From Kineosporia rhizophila (lineage in GTDB: Bacteria; Actinomycetota; Actinomycetes; Actinomycetales; Kineosporiaceae), in the NCBI RefSeq assembly GCF_021277265.1, contig NZ_JAJSOH010000003.1:124001-188000 (forward strand): 64,000 nucleotides of DNA, read 5' to 3'. The notes below the pieces were generated by a model. It was not told the origin of the DNA and did not search any database. It saw nothing but the letters and a program-made list of their open reading frames with translations. Shown here piece after piece: positions 25,748 through 34,743 of the stretch. Within the stretch, counting starts at the first letter, position 1. Each line of letters begins with the position of its first letter. The translations under genes were made by a program, and so were the position numbers.

Positions 25748-25780
25748 GGTTTCGTCCTCCGGTTTGTTGAACTTACGGAA

Positions 25781-27901
25781 TTACTCGGTTGGTGCGGCCG
25801 GTGGGGTGACGCGGGCGCCGCGCCGGTTGGGAGCCTCGATCGGCCCGGCGTCCACGAATGTCTTGGCCCGTACCAGGCCCTCGTCGTCCAAGAGCCAGAT
25901 CCACAAGCGTTTGGACGAGGTGGGCCTGGGAGGCGCGATCACGAGAGTTGCGCTGTCGGAGAGTTGGAAGGGGTGGGCGGTGACCGGTGCGCTGGTGGTG
26001 TCGGGGGTGGGCAGGGGGAGGTCTGCCGGGTGCCCGGCCGGGGCCCAGCCGGCCTGGAGGCGGCCGGTCAGAGCGGATCCGCCGTGGTGCGAGACGTGCA
26101 CGTCCAACTTGAGTTCCGCCTCGGGCACCGGGATGTCGGCGCCGGCGGCGGCCGGGACCAGGTCGACCACCAGCACGGTGTCGGTGTTGACGTCTCGGGG
26201 GTCCAGACCGCCCAGGTCCTTGCCGGTGCGGTGGTAGTCGAGCAGCCCGGCCATCTCGTGCTCGATGTCGGTCAGTTCGGTGTACACGTAGCCGGCGAAC
26301 CGGTCGTGCCGGCGCAGTTCCTGGGTCTGCCAGCGCAGGTGCCAGGCCCGCTCCAGACTGGTGAAGCCCGCCCCGTACTCGCTGTTCAGGATCGGGACGC
26401 CCTGACGGGGGTGAGAGTCGTTGGCGTACAGCGACTTGTCCACCACGAAGTCGGCGCCCAGCCGCACCGGGAAGTCCTCGCGAGTGCCGGAGGCCAGGTC
26501 GGCGAGGTTGCGTGCCCAGGCGGCCGGGTCCTCGTCGTAGTAGTGCCAGTCGAGCAGGTCGGTGATCACGTGGGCCCAGCCGGAGTTGTCCACGATCGGG
26601 CGGGACTCGTCCAGGCCCCTGAGCTTCTCGTAGGCGGTGCGGGCGGCCCGGGCCCGTTCCGGACTGCCTGGGATGTCCCAGTCCAGGCCCCATTCCTCGT
26701 TGTACAGGCCCCAGATGACGATGCACGGGTGGTTCCCGTCGCGCCAGACCATCTCTGGCAACTGGTCCTCGAACGCCTGGGCTGCTGCCGGGCTGAAGCG
26801 GCTGGCGGCCGGGGGTTCGGCCCAGACCAGCACGCCCAGCTGGTCGGCGTGGTGCAGCCAGCGCGGGTCTTCCAGCTTGATGTGCTTGCGCACCAGGTTG
26901 TAGCCGTTGTCGCGGGCGATCTGCAGGTCGTGCCGCAGGGCCTGGTCGTCGGGGGCGGTCAGGCCGGTGCCGGGCCAGTAGCCCTGGTCGAGCACTCCGC
27001 GCAGGTAGAGCCGGGAACCGTTGAGCCACAGCTCTTCCCCGCGTACCTCGATGCGCCGCAGGCCACCGGTGAGCGTGACCACGTCTGGCGATCCGGCCGC
27101 GTCGGTGACCAGCTCGATCCGGTAGAGGTGGGGATCGTCCGGTGACCACAGGCGGGGGTGAGTGATCAGCAGCCGCCCACTGAAGCGTCCATTGTTGTCG
27201 GTGGTCAGCTCAACGCTCTCACGCAGCCGCGAACCGGCCACCACCCGGGCGGTGACCCGGGTTCCGGCCGGGTGATCACCGGCCAGTTCGCCGCTGAGAC
27301 CGAAACCGTCGAGCTGGTCGCCGTCCAGGGCGGCGTGAGCCAGATACGTACGGCCGCGCACCTCCAGCCAGACGCTCTGCCAGATGCCGGAGGTGGGGGT
27401 GAAGCAGACCCCGTCGTAGTCGGTGCGGGGAATGGAACGCTGCTTGCCGTGCGGGATCTGGCGCTTGTCGGCCGGGGCGTGGACGCGAACCTCCAGCCGG
27501 GCCTCACCGCCGGCCGGTACGAGGTCGGTCACGTCGACCTCGAACGGCGTGTACCCACCGACGTGATGGGCGATCTGGACGCCGTCGAGCAGCACGTGGG
27601 CCTCGTGGTGCACGGCGCCGAAGCACAGAACGACCCGGTTCCCGGCCCAGGCGGCGGGTACTGAGATGGAACGACGGTAGGCGGCCCGTTCCAGCCAGGT
27701 GCGGCCCACACCGGAGGCGCTGGTCTCCCAGGCGAACGGCACCGTCACCGGGACCACAGCGTCCTCGGTCGCCAGCTCCCACAAGCCGTTCAACGACGTC
27801 CATTGCTGGGACCGGTCGAAATCGGGTCGTGGGTATTCGGGGCGGGGAAGCGCCGGGGTGGTTGCGATGCCGTCGAACTCGACGTCGGGCAGGGAGGTCA
27901 T
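25781..27901 (-). CDS. Glycoside hydrolase family 2
   Basis: A 706-residue intracellular GH2 enzyme. The jelly-roll sugar-binding domain starts at about residue 35 (SLNGLWELATED), then an immunoglobulin-like domain, then a TIM barrel. The acid/base is in WGLYNEEWG (Asn401-Glu402) and the nucleophile is in ILNSEYGAG (Glu508). A C-terminal beta domain of about 130 residues follows. It could be a beta-galactosidase, beta-glucuronidase or beta-mannosidase; the sequence does not decide. ATG 27901 is chosen, with GAGAGG upstream. It follows the second permease by 32 nt, which fits degradation of the imported oligosaccharide. Confidence 0.9.
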   Translation of the reverse strand: MTSLPDVEFDGIATTPALPRPEYPRPDFDRSQQWTSLNGLWELATEDAVVPVTVPFAWETSASGVGRTWLERAAYRRSISVPAAWAGNRVVLCFGAVHHEAHVLLDGVQIAHHVGGYTPFEVDVTDLVPAGGEARLEVRVHAPADKRQIPHGKQRSIPRTDYDGVCFTPTSGIWQSVWLEVRGRTYLAHAALDGDQLDGFGLSGELAGDHPAGTRVTARVVAGSRLRESVELTTDNNGRFSGRLLITHPRLWSPDDPHLYRIELVTDAAGSPDVVTLTGGLRRIEVRGEELWLNGSRLYLRGVLDQGYWPGTGLTAPDDQALRHDLQIARDNGYNLVRKHIKLEDPRWLHHADQLGVLVWAEPPAASRFSPAAAQAFEDQLPEMVWRDGNHPCIVIWGLYNEEWGLDWDIPGSPERARAARTAYEKLRGLDESRPIVDNSGWAHVITDLLDWHYYDEDPAAWARNLADLASGTREDFPVRLGADFVVDKSLYANDSHPRQGVPILNSEYGAGFTSLERAWHLRWQTQELRRHDRFAGYVYTELTDIEHEMAGLLDYHRTGKDLGGLDPRDVNTDTVLVVDLVPAAAGADIPVPEAELKLDVHVSHHGGSALTGRLQAGWAPAGHPADLPLPTPDTTSAPVTAHPFQLSDSATLVIAPPRPTSSKRLWIWLLDDEGLVRAKTFVDAGPIEAPNRRGARVTPPAAPTE

Positions 27902-27933
27902 GACACGGCCTCTCGAGGGGGTGGATGGGAAAG

Positions 27934-28791
27934 TCAGCCTTTGACGCTGCCGGCCAGGATGCCGTTGACGAAATGCCGCTGCAGGGCGATGAAGATGACC
28001 ACCAGGGGCAGCATGGCGATCGAGGCGGCGGCCAGCAGTTCGCCGGTGACGGTGGCGTAGTCGGCGCCGATCCGGTTGCCGGTGATGTTCTGCGCCAGTG
28101 TGGAGAGCACCACCTGGAGCGTGGCCATGCGCTCGCTGTTGGCCACCACGACCGGCCAGACGAAGTCGTTGTAGATGTTCATCACGGTGAGCACCCCCAG
28201 GCCGGCCAGCGCCGGGCGGATCAGCGGCATCACCACCCGGGTGAAGATGCCCAGCTCGCCGCAGCCGTCGATGCGGGCGGCGTCGAGCAGCTCGTCCGGG
28301 ATGTCGGCGATCACCTGGCGCATCCAGAAGATGGCGAAGGCGTCGACCGCGCCGGGCAGGATCAGCGCCTGGTAGGTGTTGACCCAGCCCAGTTCCTTCA
28401 TCTGCAGCAGCAGCGGGATGATCAGGACGATGGTGGGCAGCATCAGGGTCACCAGGACCGCGCCGAACAGCAGGTTCTTGCCCACGAAGCGGTACTTGGC
28501 GAAGCCGAAGGCGGCCAGCGGGGCCAGCAGCAGGGTCAGGGTGCCCTTGCTGAGCAGCACCACCGCGGTGTTGGCGAAACCGCTGAGCAGCGGCACGTCG
28601 TCGAACATCCGGCGGAAGTTGTCCAGGGTCAGGGCCGACAGGTCCAGGCCGAGCGGGTCGGCCACGATCTGCGCGGGAGGCTTGAACGCCGAGACCACGG
28701 CCCACAGCACCGGGGCCAGCGAGAGCACCAGCACGATGCCGAGAAAGGTGTGGGCGCCGACGGCGGCGGCTCGTTCACGGGTGTGTTTCAT
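27934..28791 (-). CDS. Carbohydrate ABC permease, MalG type (CUT1)
   Basis: A 285-residue permease with six predicted membrane helices. The CUT1 EAA loop is DELLDAARIDGCGELGIFTRVVMPLIRPAL (about residues 180-210). The end LQRHFVNGILAGSVKG is the standard MalG-type C-terminus. ATG 28791 lies 2 nt after the stop of the partner permease. No ATPase gene is in the operon; such importers usually borrow a shared MsiK-type ATPase encoded elsewhere. Confidence 0.92.
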   Translation of the reverse strand: MKHTRERAAAVGAHTFLGIVLVLSLAPVLWAVVSAFKPPAQIVADPLGLDLSALTLDNFRRMFDDVPLLSGFANTAVVLLSKGTLTLLLAPLAAFGFAKYRFVGKNLLFGAVLVTLMLPTIVLIIPLLLQMKELGWVNTYQALILPGAVDAFAIFWMRQVIADIPDELLDAARIDGCGELGIFTRVVMPLIRPALAGLGVLTVMNIYNDFVWPVVVANSERMATLQVVLSTLAQNITGNRIGADYATVTGELLAAASIAMLPLVVIFIALQRHFVNGILAGSVKG

Positions 28792-28793
28792 GA

Positions 28794-29723
28794 TCAGTCC
28801 TCGGTGCGCAGCAGTCGCACGAACAGCAGGGACAGCGCCATCACCACGACGACCAGCAGGAAGGAGTTGGCGGCGCCGGTGCCGAGGTCGGCCTGGTTGA
28901 TGTGCTTGTACAGCTCGAAACCGGCCGTGGTGGTGGAGTTGTACGGCCCGCCGTCGGTGACCACGAACGGTTCGGCGAACATCTGGAACACGGCCAGGGT
29001 CTGCATGATCGCGGCGAACGCCAGGGTGCGGCGGATCAGCGGAACGGTGATCGACCACAGCCGGCGCACGGTGCCGGCGCCGTCGAGTTCGGCGGCCTCG
29101 TACAGCGAGTGGTCCAGGCTCTGCAGCCCGGACAGCAGGATCACCACGATGAAACCGGTGGTCTTCCAGATGAACAGCAGGGCCAGCGTGGGCTTGGCCC
29201 AGGTGGTGGTGGTCAGCCAGCCCACGTCGGGCAGGCCGGCCAGCGACAGGATCCGGTTGATCGCGCCGTAGTTCTGGTCGAACAGCACCACCCAGATCTG
29301 CGCCACCGCCACCAGCGGGGTCACGAACGGGACCAGGAACGAGACCCGGTACAGGCCGCGCAGGCGCAGTTTCGCGTTGTTCAGGCAGACCGCGACCAGC
29401 AGGGCCAGGGCGATCTGGGCGGGCACGACGAGCAGCCACAGCACGGCCGAGTTGCCCAGTGAGGCCCAGAACGCCTCGCTGCCCAGCAGATAGGTGTAGT
29501 TGCCCCAGCCGACCCACTGCGCCGAGCCCGAACCCCGCCAGTCGGTGAAGCTCAGGCGCAGCGTGAAGAGCATCGGGTACGCGCTGAAGGCGGCGAACAG
29601 GGCGATGAACGGCGCGACGAAGACGTAGGGGGCCAGACGGCGGCGCAGCCGGGCCGTGCCGCCCCGGGGCACCGGTGGTGGCGGTTGCGCCGGGGCGGCG
29701 CGGGTGAGTGGGGCCAGTGACAC
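28794..29723 (-). CDS. Carbohydrate ABC permease, MalF type (CUT1)
   Basis: A 309-residue permease. The first helix is APYVFVAPFIALFAAFSAYPMLF, followed by LSFTDWRG, typical of sugar permease 1. The EAA loop is SLYEAAELDGAGTVRRLWSITVPLIRRTLAF. It is the second gene of the LacI-controlled operon, 6 nt after the binding protein stop, and pairs with the MalG-type permease immediately downstream. Confidence 0.92.
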   Translation of the reverse strand: MSLAPLTRAAPAQPPPPVPRGGTARLRRRLAPYVFVAPFIALFAAFSAYPMLFTLRLSFTDWRGSGSAQWVGWGNYTYLLGSEAFWASLGNSAVLWLLVVPAQIALALLVAVCLNNAKLRLRGLYRVSFLVPFVTPLVAVAQIWVVLFDQNYGAINRILSLAGLPDVGWLTTTTWAKPTLALLFIWKTTGFIVVILLSGLQSLDHSLYEAAELDGAGTVRRLWSITVPLIRRTLAFAAIMQTLAVFQMFAEPFVVTDGGPYNSTTTAGFELYKHINQADLGTGAANSFLLVVVVMALSLLFVRLLRTED

Positions 29724-29729
29724 GGGATC

Positions 29730-31106
29730 TCAGCTCCGGTCCACGAGATTCTTCTGGATGTTCTGGGCGGCCTGCTTCACGACCTGCTCGGGCGAGAGGT
29801 CGCCGTCGAGCATGCGCTGCACGTCGTTGCCCAGGTAGTCGACGGCACCGGCCCACCACGCGGGAATCGGTGCCCCGGCCGGGATCTGGGCGCCGGCCTC
29901 GGTCGCGGTGGCCCACAGGTCCTGGTCGCCCAGGGCCTCGACCGGCTCGAACAGCGGCTTGGCCGGGTCGGCGGCGGGCCGGTAGCTGGGGATGGAGGTG
30001 TTCAGGCCCTGCGGGTAGACCTCGCTGGGGCCCCAGACCGCGCTGTAGCCGGCCTCGTCGAACATCAGGAACTCGTAGAACAGCCAGGCCAGCCCGGAGT
30101 TCTGGCCGGCCTTGGGCAGCACGAACGACGAGCCGCCCATCGCGCCGCTGCGAGCGCCCCCGGCCTCCCAGGCGGGCAGCGGCATGGCCCGCCAGTCGCC
30201 GGAGGTCTTGGGCAGCTGCTGCTGCGGGGCGAAGGAGAACCAGATCGCCCACGGGTAGAACACCTGGTCGCCGGACTCCAGGGCGCCCACGTCGCCGGGG
30301 GTGAGGTACTCGGCGCGGGTGCCCAGCTTCTCCTTGCTGACGGTGTCGAGCCAGGTCAGGATCTGCCGGTACTCGGGGGAGTCGAGCCGGAGCTTGCCGT
30401 CGGGGCCGGCCAGTGAGGTGCCGAGCTGGTTGGCGTACATCTCCAGCTGCAGCTGGCCGAGGAAGGCGCTCTGCTCCAGGTGGATCGGCCCGGAGCCGGG
30501 CCTGAACTCCTGGTAGGTGCGGGCGGCGGCGAGCAGGTCGTCGTACGTCTCGATCGACTCCGGGTCGATTCCGGCCGCGGCGAGCGCCTTCTCGTTGTAG
30601 AAGAGCAGGCCCGGGTCGAGGTCGAACGGCACCCCGTAGATGCCGCCGTCCAGGGAGTTGACCGCCACCTTCTGCGCGGCGATGTCCTGGGTGTAGGGCT
30701 GCAGCAGGTCTTTCAGGTCCCAGAGGTAGTCGGCGAAGCCGCCCACCTTGGCGTCGTCGAGGAACACCCCGTCGGGCACGTCGGTGCCGGTGATCAGGGT
30801 GTTCTGCAGCTTGGCGTCGATGTCGACGGCCTCGTGCCGGACAGTGACGTTCGGGTACTTGGCGTTGAACATGGCGATGGCGGCCTCGAAGACCTTGAAC
30901 AGGTCGCCCGAGCGGTCCCAGATCACGATCTCGCCGGAGGGGTCGCCGGTGGGGGCCTTGAGCCGCTCGCCGCCGGTTGCGGTCTCGCCGGGGGACTCCT
31001 CGGTGATGGACGGCCCGCAGGCGGCCAGGGTGCCGGCCAGGGCGGCCACCAGCAGCCCGTTCATCTGCCGCCGGGTCAGGCCGCCGGGGCGGGGTACTGC
31101 GGACAT
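29730..31106 (-). CDS. Sugar ABC transporter substrate-binding lipoprotein (family 1)
   Basis: A 458-residue extracellular binding protein. ATG 31106 (AAGGGAG upstream) gives a signal sequence with a twin-arginine-like LTRRQMN and lipobox LAAC at about residue 30; the longer in-frame start would place the start codon inside the operator. The mature part EIVIWDRSGDLFKVFEAAIAMFNAKYPNVTV and YGVPFDLDPGLLFYNEKAL follow the family 1 (SBP_bac_1) pattern. First gene of the glycan operon, divergent from the LacI regulator. Confidence 0.92.
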   Translation of the reverse strand: MSAVPRPGGLTRRQMNGLLVAALAGTLAACGPSITEESPGETATGGERLKAPTGDPSGEIVIWDRSGDLFKVFEAAIAMFNAKYPNVTVRHEAVDIDAKLQNTLITGTDVPDGVFLDDAKVGGFADYLWDLKDLLQPYTQDIAAQKVAVNSLDGGIYGVPFDLDPGLLFYNEKALAAAGIDPESIETYDDLLAAARTYQEFRPGSGPIHLEQSAFLGQLQLEMYANQLGTSLAGPDGKLRLDSPEYRQILTWLDTVSKEKLGTRAEYLTPGDVGALESGDQVFYPWAIWFSFAPQQQLPKTSGDWRAMPLPAWEAGGARSGAMGGSSFVLPKAGQNSGLAWLFYEFLMFDEAGYSAVWGPSEVYPQGLNTSIPSYRPAADPAKPLFEPVEALGDQDLWATATEAGAQIPAGAPIPAWWAGAVDYLGNDVQRMLDGDLSPEQVVKQAAQNIQKNLVDRS

Positions 31107-31135
31107 GAGCACTCCCTTGTGCATGACGTTCGTGG

Positions 31136-31181
31136 TTTGCCTACGTGTGCAAAGTAGGGGGTGTTTGCACACGTAGGCAAG
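31136..31181. promoter_or_regulatory. Double LacI operator in the divergent promoter
   Basis: Two 18-bp sites, 31136-31153 and 31164-31181, are inverted copies of each other (17 of 18 positions identical). Each is a near-palindrome of form TTTGCnnACGTnnGCAAA, a typical LacI-family operator with central CG. Centres are 28 bp apart. They lie between the binding protein start (31106, minus) and the LacI start (31226, plus), so they can repress both. Confidence 0.8.
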
Positions 31182-31225
31182 ACCTAGACTGGAGGCCGGT
31201 GGAAGCGGACTCGAGGAGGATGCCG

Positions 31226-32242
31226 GTGGCGGCGACGTTGCGGGACGTGGCCCGGCACGCGCAGGTCTCCCTGCGCACCGTCAACAACGTCGTCAGCGGG
31301 TACCAGCACGTCAGCGAGGCGATGCGCAGCAAGGTGATGGCCGCGATGGAGGAGCTGGACTACCGGCCCAACCCGATCGCCCGCACCCTGCGCACCGGCC
31401 GCACCGGCGTCCTCGCCCTGGTGGTCCCCGAGATCGACGTGCCGTTCTTCGCCGAGCTGGCCCGTGAGGTCATCCACGCTGCGGCCGGCATCGGCTACCG
31501 GGTGATCGTCGACCAGACCGGGCACGACCACGAGCGCGAACGGCAGCTGCTCACCGGGGCCGACCGCACCATGCTCTTCGACGGCCTGCTGTTCAGCCCG
31601 CTGGTCACCCCGGCCGAGCTGCAGGAGATGCAGGAGGCCCCGAGCGTGCCGCTGGTGCTGCTGGGCGAGCACGACTTCGACGGCCGCTACGACCATGTGG
31701 CGATCGACAACGAGCAGGCCGCGCACGACGCGGTCAGCCACCTGATCTCGGTGGGGCGCAGGCGGATCGCGGCGATCGGCACCCAGCCGCACGAGGAGTA
31801 CGCCACCCCGCAGCAGCGCACCGCGGGCTTCCGGCGGGCACTGGGCGAGGCGGGCCTGCCGCTGCAGCCGGAATACGTGCGCGCGGCCCCGCACTATCGG
31901 CGGGCGGCCGGTTACGAGGCGGCGTGCGACCTGCTGGCCCTGCCCCAGCCGCCCGACGCCATCTTCTGTTACGCGGATCTGCTGGCCATGGGCGCGATCC
32001 GGGCGGTGTTCGACGCCGGGCTGAGCGTGCCCGAAGACGTGGCCGTGGTGGGCATCGACGACATCGAGGAGGGGCGCTACTCCCGGCCCACCCTCAGCAC
32101 GGTCTCGCTCGACACCCCGCACATCGCCCGCCAGGCCGTGCAGCGACTGGCCGCCCGGATCGACGATCCGGCCCAGCCCGCAGTGCAGATCACCGCCCCG
32201 CACCGGGTTCTGCCGCGCGAGAGCACCCGGCCGGCCGGGTAA
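31226..32242 (+). CDS. LacI family transcriptional regulator
   Basis: A 338-residue LacI/GalR regulator. The N-terminal helix-turn-helix is TLRDVARHAQVSLRTVNNVVSGYQHVSE, with hinge helix RPNPIARTLRTGRTG, followed by a periplasmic-binding-protein-like effector domain ending in VVGIDDIEEGRYSRPTLSTV. GTG 31226 is preferred because GAGGAGG (31213-31219) directly abuts the ATG at 31220 but is well placed for the GTG. It is divergent from the sugar importer/GH2 operon with two matching operators between, so it is very likely the repressor of that operon and of itself. Confidence 0.92.
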   Translation: MAATLRDVARHAQVSLRTVNNVVSGYQHVSEAMRSKVMAAMEELDYRPNPIARTLRTGRTGVLALVVPEIDVPFFAELAREVIHAAAGIGYRVIVDQTGHDHERERQLLTGADRTMLFDGLLFSPLVTPAELQEMQEAPSVPLVLLGEHDFDGRYDHVAIDNEQAAHDAVSHLISVGRRRIAAIGTQPHEEYATPQQRTAGFRRALGEAGLPLQPEYVRAAPHYRRAAGYEAACDLLALPQPPDAIFCYADLLAMGAIRAVFDAGLSVPEDVAVVGIDDIEEGRYSRPTLSTVSLDTPHIARQAVQRLAARIDDPAQPAVQITAPHRVLPRESTRPAG

Positions 32243-32265
32243 CCGGGCCCCCGTCGCCCTTCCTC

Positions 32266-32293
32266 ACCAGATCAGTTAGGTTAACGGTCTGGT
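32266..32293. promoter_or_regulatory. Inverted repeat upstream of the sulfonate genes
   Basis: ACCAGA (32266-32271) and TCTGGT (32288-32293) flank an AT-richer core containing GTTAGGTTAAC, 30 nt upstream of the SfnB-type gene. It could bind a sulfur-responsive regulator, but the arms are short. Confidence 0.3.
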
Positions 32294-32321
32294 CGGTGTC
32301 ACGGAGGACTTCGGAGGCGAC

Positions 32322-33515
32322 ATGGAACCCGCACGGCTGAGCGAGGGCGAGGCCCTCGGCGTGCTCGACGGCCTGCTGCCGGAGCTGGCCGAGGAGGCCT
32401 CGCGGCGCGATTCCGAGCGGGTGCTGCCGCACGCGGAGATCAGGAAGCTTTCGGACGCCGGGCTGTTCGCCTTGTCGGTGCCCGACCGGTTCGGGGGAGC
32501 GGACGTCTCGGTCGAGACCCTGACCGAGGTGTTCCGGCGGCTGTCCGCCGTCGATCCCAGCATCGGGCAGATCCCGCAGAGTCACTACGTCTTCCTCGAG
32601 GCACTGCGCCTACAGGGGACGCCCGCGCAACAGGCTCGCTTCTTCGGCGAGGTCGTGCGCGGGGCCCGGTACGCGAACGCCCAGACCGAGCGGGGCGGGC
32701 GTACGATCACCGAAGACGCCACCACGCTCACCCCCGACGGGCCGGGGCAGTACCGGCTGCAGGGGCAGAAGTTCTACGCCACCGGTTCGCTCTTCGCCGA
32801 CCGGCTGCTGGTGCGGGCCGTCCTGCCGGAAAGGCCGGAGGGGCCGGTGGCCAAGGCCATCGCCTTCGTGCCGGCCGACGCACCCGGGGTCACGATCGAG
32901 GACGACTGGAACGCGATGGGCCAGCGCACCACCGGCAGCGGCACCGTGCGCCTGGAGAACGTGCTGGTCCCTGAGGACGACGTGGTCCCGTTCACCCCCA
33001 TCTTCGATCAGCCCACCTACTACGGAGCTTTCGCCCAGCTGCTGCACGCCGCGATCGACGCCGGGGTGGCCCGGGGAGCGTTGAACGAGGCCAAACAGCA
33101 GGTGGCCAAGGCCCGCCCGTGGTTCGAGGCGGGCGGCGAGCGCGCGGTCGACGACCCGCTGCTGGTGCAGACGGCCGGGGAGGCCGAGATCACCGTGCGC
33201 GGCGCGGAGGCCCTGCTGAAGCAGGCCGCCGAACTGGTGGGCGTGGCCCGCAGTGCTCCGGACGCCGCCAACACGGCCGAGGCCTCGGTGGCCACCGCCG
33301 TGGCGAAGGTGACGGCCGCGCGGGCGGCGGTGGAGGCGTCTTCGGTCCTGTTCGAACTGGGCGGCACCCGCTCGGCGCTGAACTCGCTGAACCTGAGCCG
33401 GTTCTGGCGGGACGGCCGCACCCACAGTCTGCACGACCCGGTGCGCTGGAAGGTTCAGCACATCGGCCGCTGGCTACTGGACGACGTCGCGCCGCCCCGG
33501 CACGGCCAGATCTGA
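32322..33515 (+). CDS. SfnB-type acyl-CoA dehydrogenase family monooxygenase
   Basis: A 397-residue flavoprotein with the acyl-CoA dehydrogenase fold: N-terminal helical domain (LFALSVPDRFGGADVSVETL), beta-barrel middle (ANAQTERGGRT, GQKFYATGSLFADRLLV) and C-terminal helices ending GGTRSALNSLNLSRFWRDGRTHSLHDPVRWK. This last block matches the SfnB/DszC group of FMNH2-dependent sulfur oxygenases rather than true dehydrogenases. It is 9 nt upstream of an SsuD-type monooxygenase, supporting a role in using organosulfur compounds as a sulfur source. The start has GGAGG at proper spacing. Confidence 0.85.
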   Translation: MEPARLSEGEALGVLDGLLPELAEEASRRDSERVLPHAEIRKLSDAGLFALSVPDRFGGADVSVETLTEVFRRLSAVDPSIGQIPQSHYVFLEALRLQGTPAQQARFFGEVVRGARYANAQTERGGRTITEDATTLTPDGPGQYRLQGQKFYATGSLFADRLLVRAVLPERPEGPVAKAIAFVPADAPGVTIEDDWNAMGQRTTGSGTVRLENVLVPEDDVVPFTPIFDQPTYYGAFAQLLHAAIDAGVARGALNEAKQQVAKARPWFEAGGERAVDDPLLVQTAGEAEITVRGAEALLKQAAELVGVARSAPDAANTAEASVATAVAKVTAARAAVEASSVLFELGGTRSALNSLNLSRFWRDGRTHSLHDPVRWKVQHIGRWLLDDVAPPRHGQI

Positions 33516-33524
33516 GGACAGTTC

Positions 33525-34691
33525 ATGTCACTGAAGTTTCACTGGTTCCTGCCCACCTACGGCGACTCGCGGTTCATCGTCGGCGGCGGGCACGGCCTGC
33601 CCGCGGGCACGGCCTCGGGTGACCGGCGGGCCAGCATCGGCTACCTCAGCTCGATCACCCGGGCCGCCGAGGAGTTCGGCTTCACCGGCGCGCTCACCCC
33701 GGCCGGGGCCTGGTGCGAGGACGCCTGGCTGACCACCGCGATGCTGAGCCGGGAATCGGAACGGCTGAAGTTCCTGATCGCCTTCCGGCCCGGCCTGATC
33801 AGCCCCACCCTGGCCGCCCAGATGTCCGCCACCTTCGAGGCGCACGCCCCGGGCCGGCTGCTGCTGAACGTGGTCACCGGGGGAGAGGCGCACGAACAGC
33901 GGGCCTACGGCGACTTCCTGTCCAAGGAAGAGCGGTACGAGCGGTGTGACGAGTTCCTCACCATCATCCGCGGGCTCTGGCGCGGTGAGAAGGTCACCCA
34001 CACCGGCAAACACATCCAGGTCGAGCAGGCCACCATCCCGTCGGTGCCCGCGGTGACCCCGGCGCTGTACTTCGGGGGATCCTCGCCGGCCGCCGGACCG
34101 GTCGCCGCCGAGCACGCCGACGTCTACCTGACCTGGGGCGAGCCGCCCGCGAAGGTGGCCGAGAAGATCGCCTGGATCCGCAAACTCGCCGCCGAACGCG
34201 GCCGGGAGATCAAGTTCGGCATCCGGCTGCACGTCATCACCCGCGACGACGCCGACGAGGCCTGGGCCCGCGCCCGTCAGCTGACCGACGCGCTGGGCGA
34301 GGACGTGGTGGCGGCCGCGCAGAAGGGCCTGGCCCGCAGCGAGTCCACCGGTCAGGCGCGGATGCTCGAGCTGCACGAGGCCGCCCGGCGTAACGGCGGC
34401 TGGCGCGACCCGCACGCGCTGGAGGTGGCTCCCAACCTGTGGGCAGGCGTCGGCCTGGTGCGGGGTGGGGCCGGGACGGCGCTGGTCGGCAGCCACGCCG
34501 AGGTCGCCGACCGGATCGCCGAGTACGCCGAGCTGGGCATCGACGAGTTCGTGCTCTCCGGCTACCCGCACCTGGAGGAGCTGTACTGGTTCGGTGAGGG
34601 CGTGCTGCCCGAGCTCACCCGGCGCGGGCTCTTCCAGACCCCCACCGCCCAGGCCACCGGGCACGTACCGTTCCTGCCCGCCCAGCCCTGA
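33525..34691 (+). CDS. ssuD: FMNH2-dependent alkanesulfonate monooxygenase (SsuD type)
   Basis: A 388-residue luciferase-fold enzyme that cleaves alkanesulfonates to aldehyde and sulfite. The start MSLKFHWFLPTYGD, the segment FLIAFRPGLISPTLAAQM and the glycine-rich NVVTGGEAHEQRAYGDFLSKEERY are very close to canonical SsuD. The terminal EFVLSGYPHLEELYWFGEGVLPEL is also typical. Strong ribosome site (GAGGA). It is coupled with the SfnB-type gene. No SsuABC importer or SsuE reductase is adjacent; the FMN reductase at 19.7 kb is too far to infer a partner. Confidence 0.92.
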   Translation: MSLKFHWFLPTYGDSRFIVGGGHGLPAGTASGDRRASIGYLSSITRAAEEFGFTGALTPAGAWCEDAWLTTAMLSRESERLKFLIAFRPGLISPTLAAQMSATFEAHAPGRLLLNVVTGGEAHEQRAYGDFLSKEERYERCDEFLTIIRGLWRGEKVTHTGKHIQVEQATIPSVPAVTPALYFGGSSPAAGPVAAEHADVYLTWGEPPAKVAEKIAWIRKLAAERGREIKFGIRLHVITRDDADEAWARARQLTDALGEDVVAAAQKGLARSESTGQARMLELHEAARRNGGWRDPHALEVAPNLWAGVGLVRGGAGTALVGSHAEVADRIAEYAELGIDEFVLSGYPHLEELYWFGEGVLPELTRRGLFQTPTAQATGHVPFLPAQP

Positions 34692-34743
34692 GACCGATAC
34701 GGCGACCGATGCGCGCGGTCAGGTTCTGCCGGACGATCGCGGC

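Noticed and set aside
27934..30252. Possible fusion of the two sugar permeases
   Set aside because: The upstream part is an off-frame reading; each permease has its own start, with a stop at 28794.
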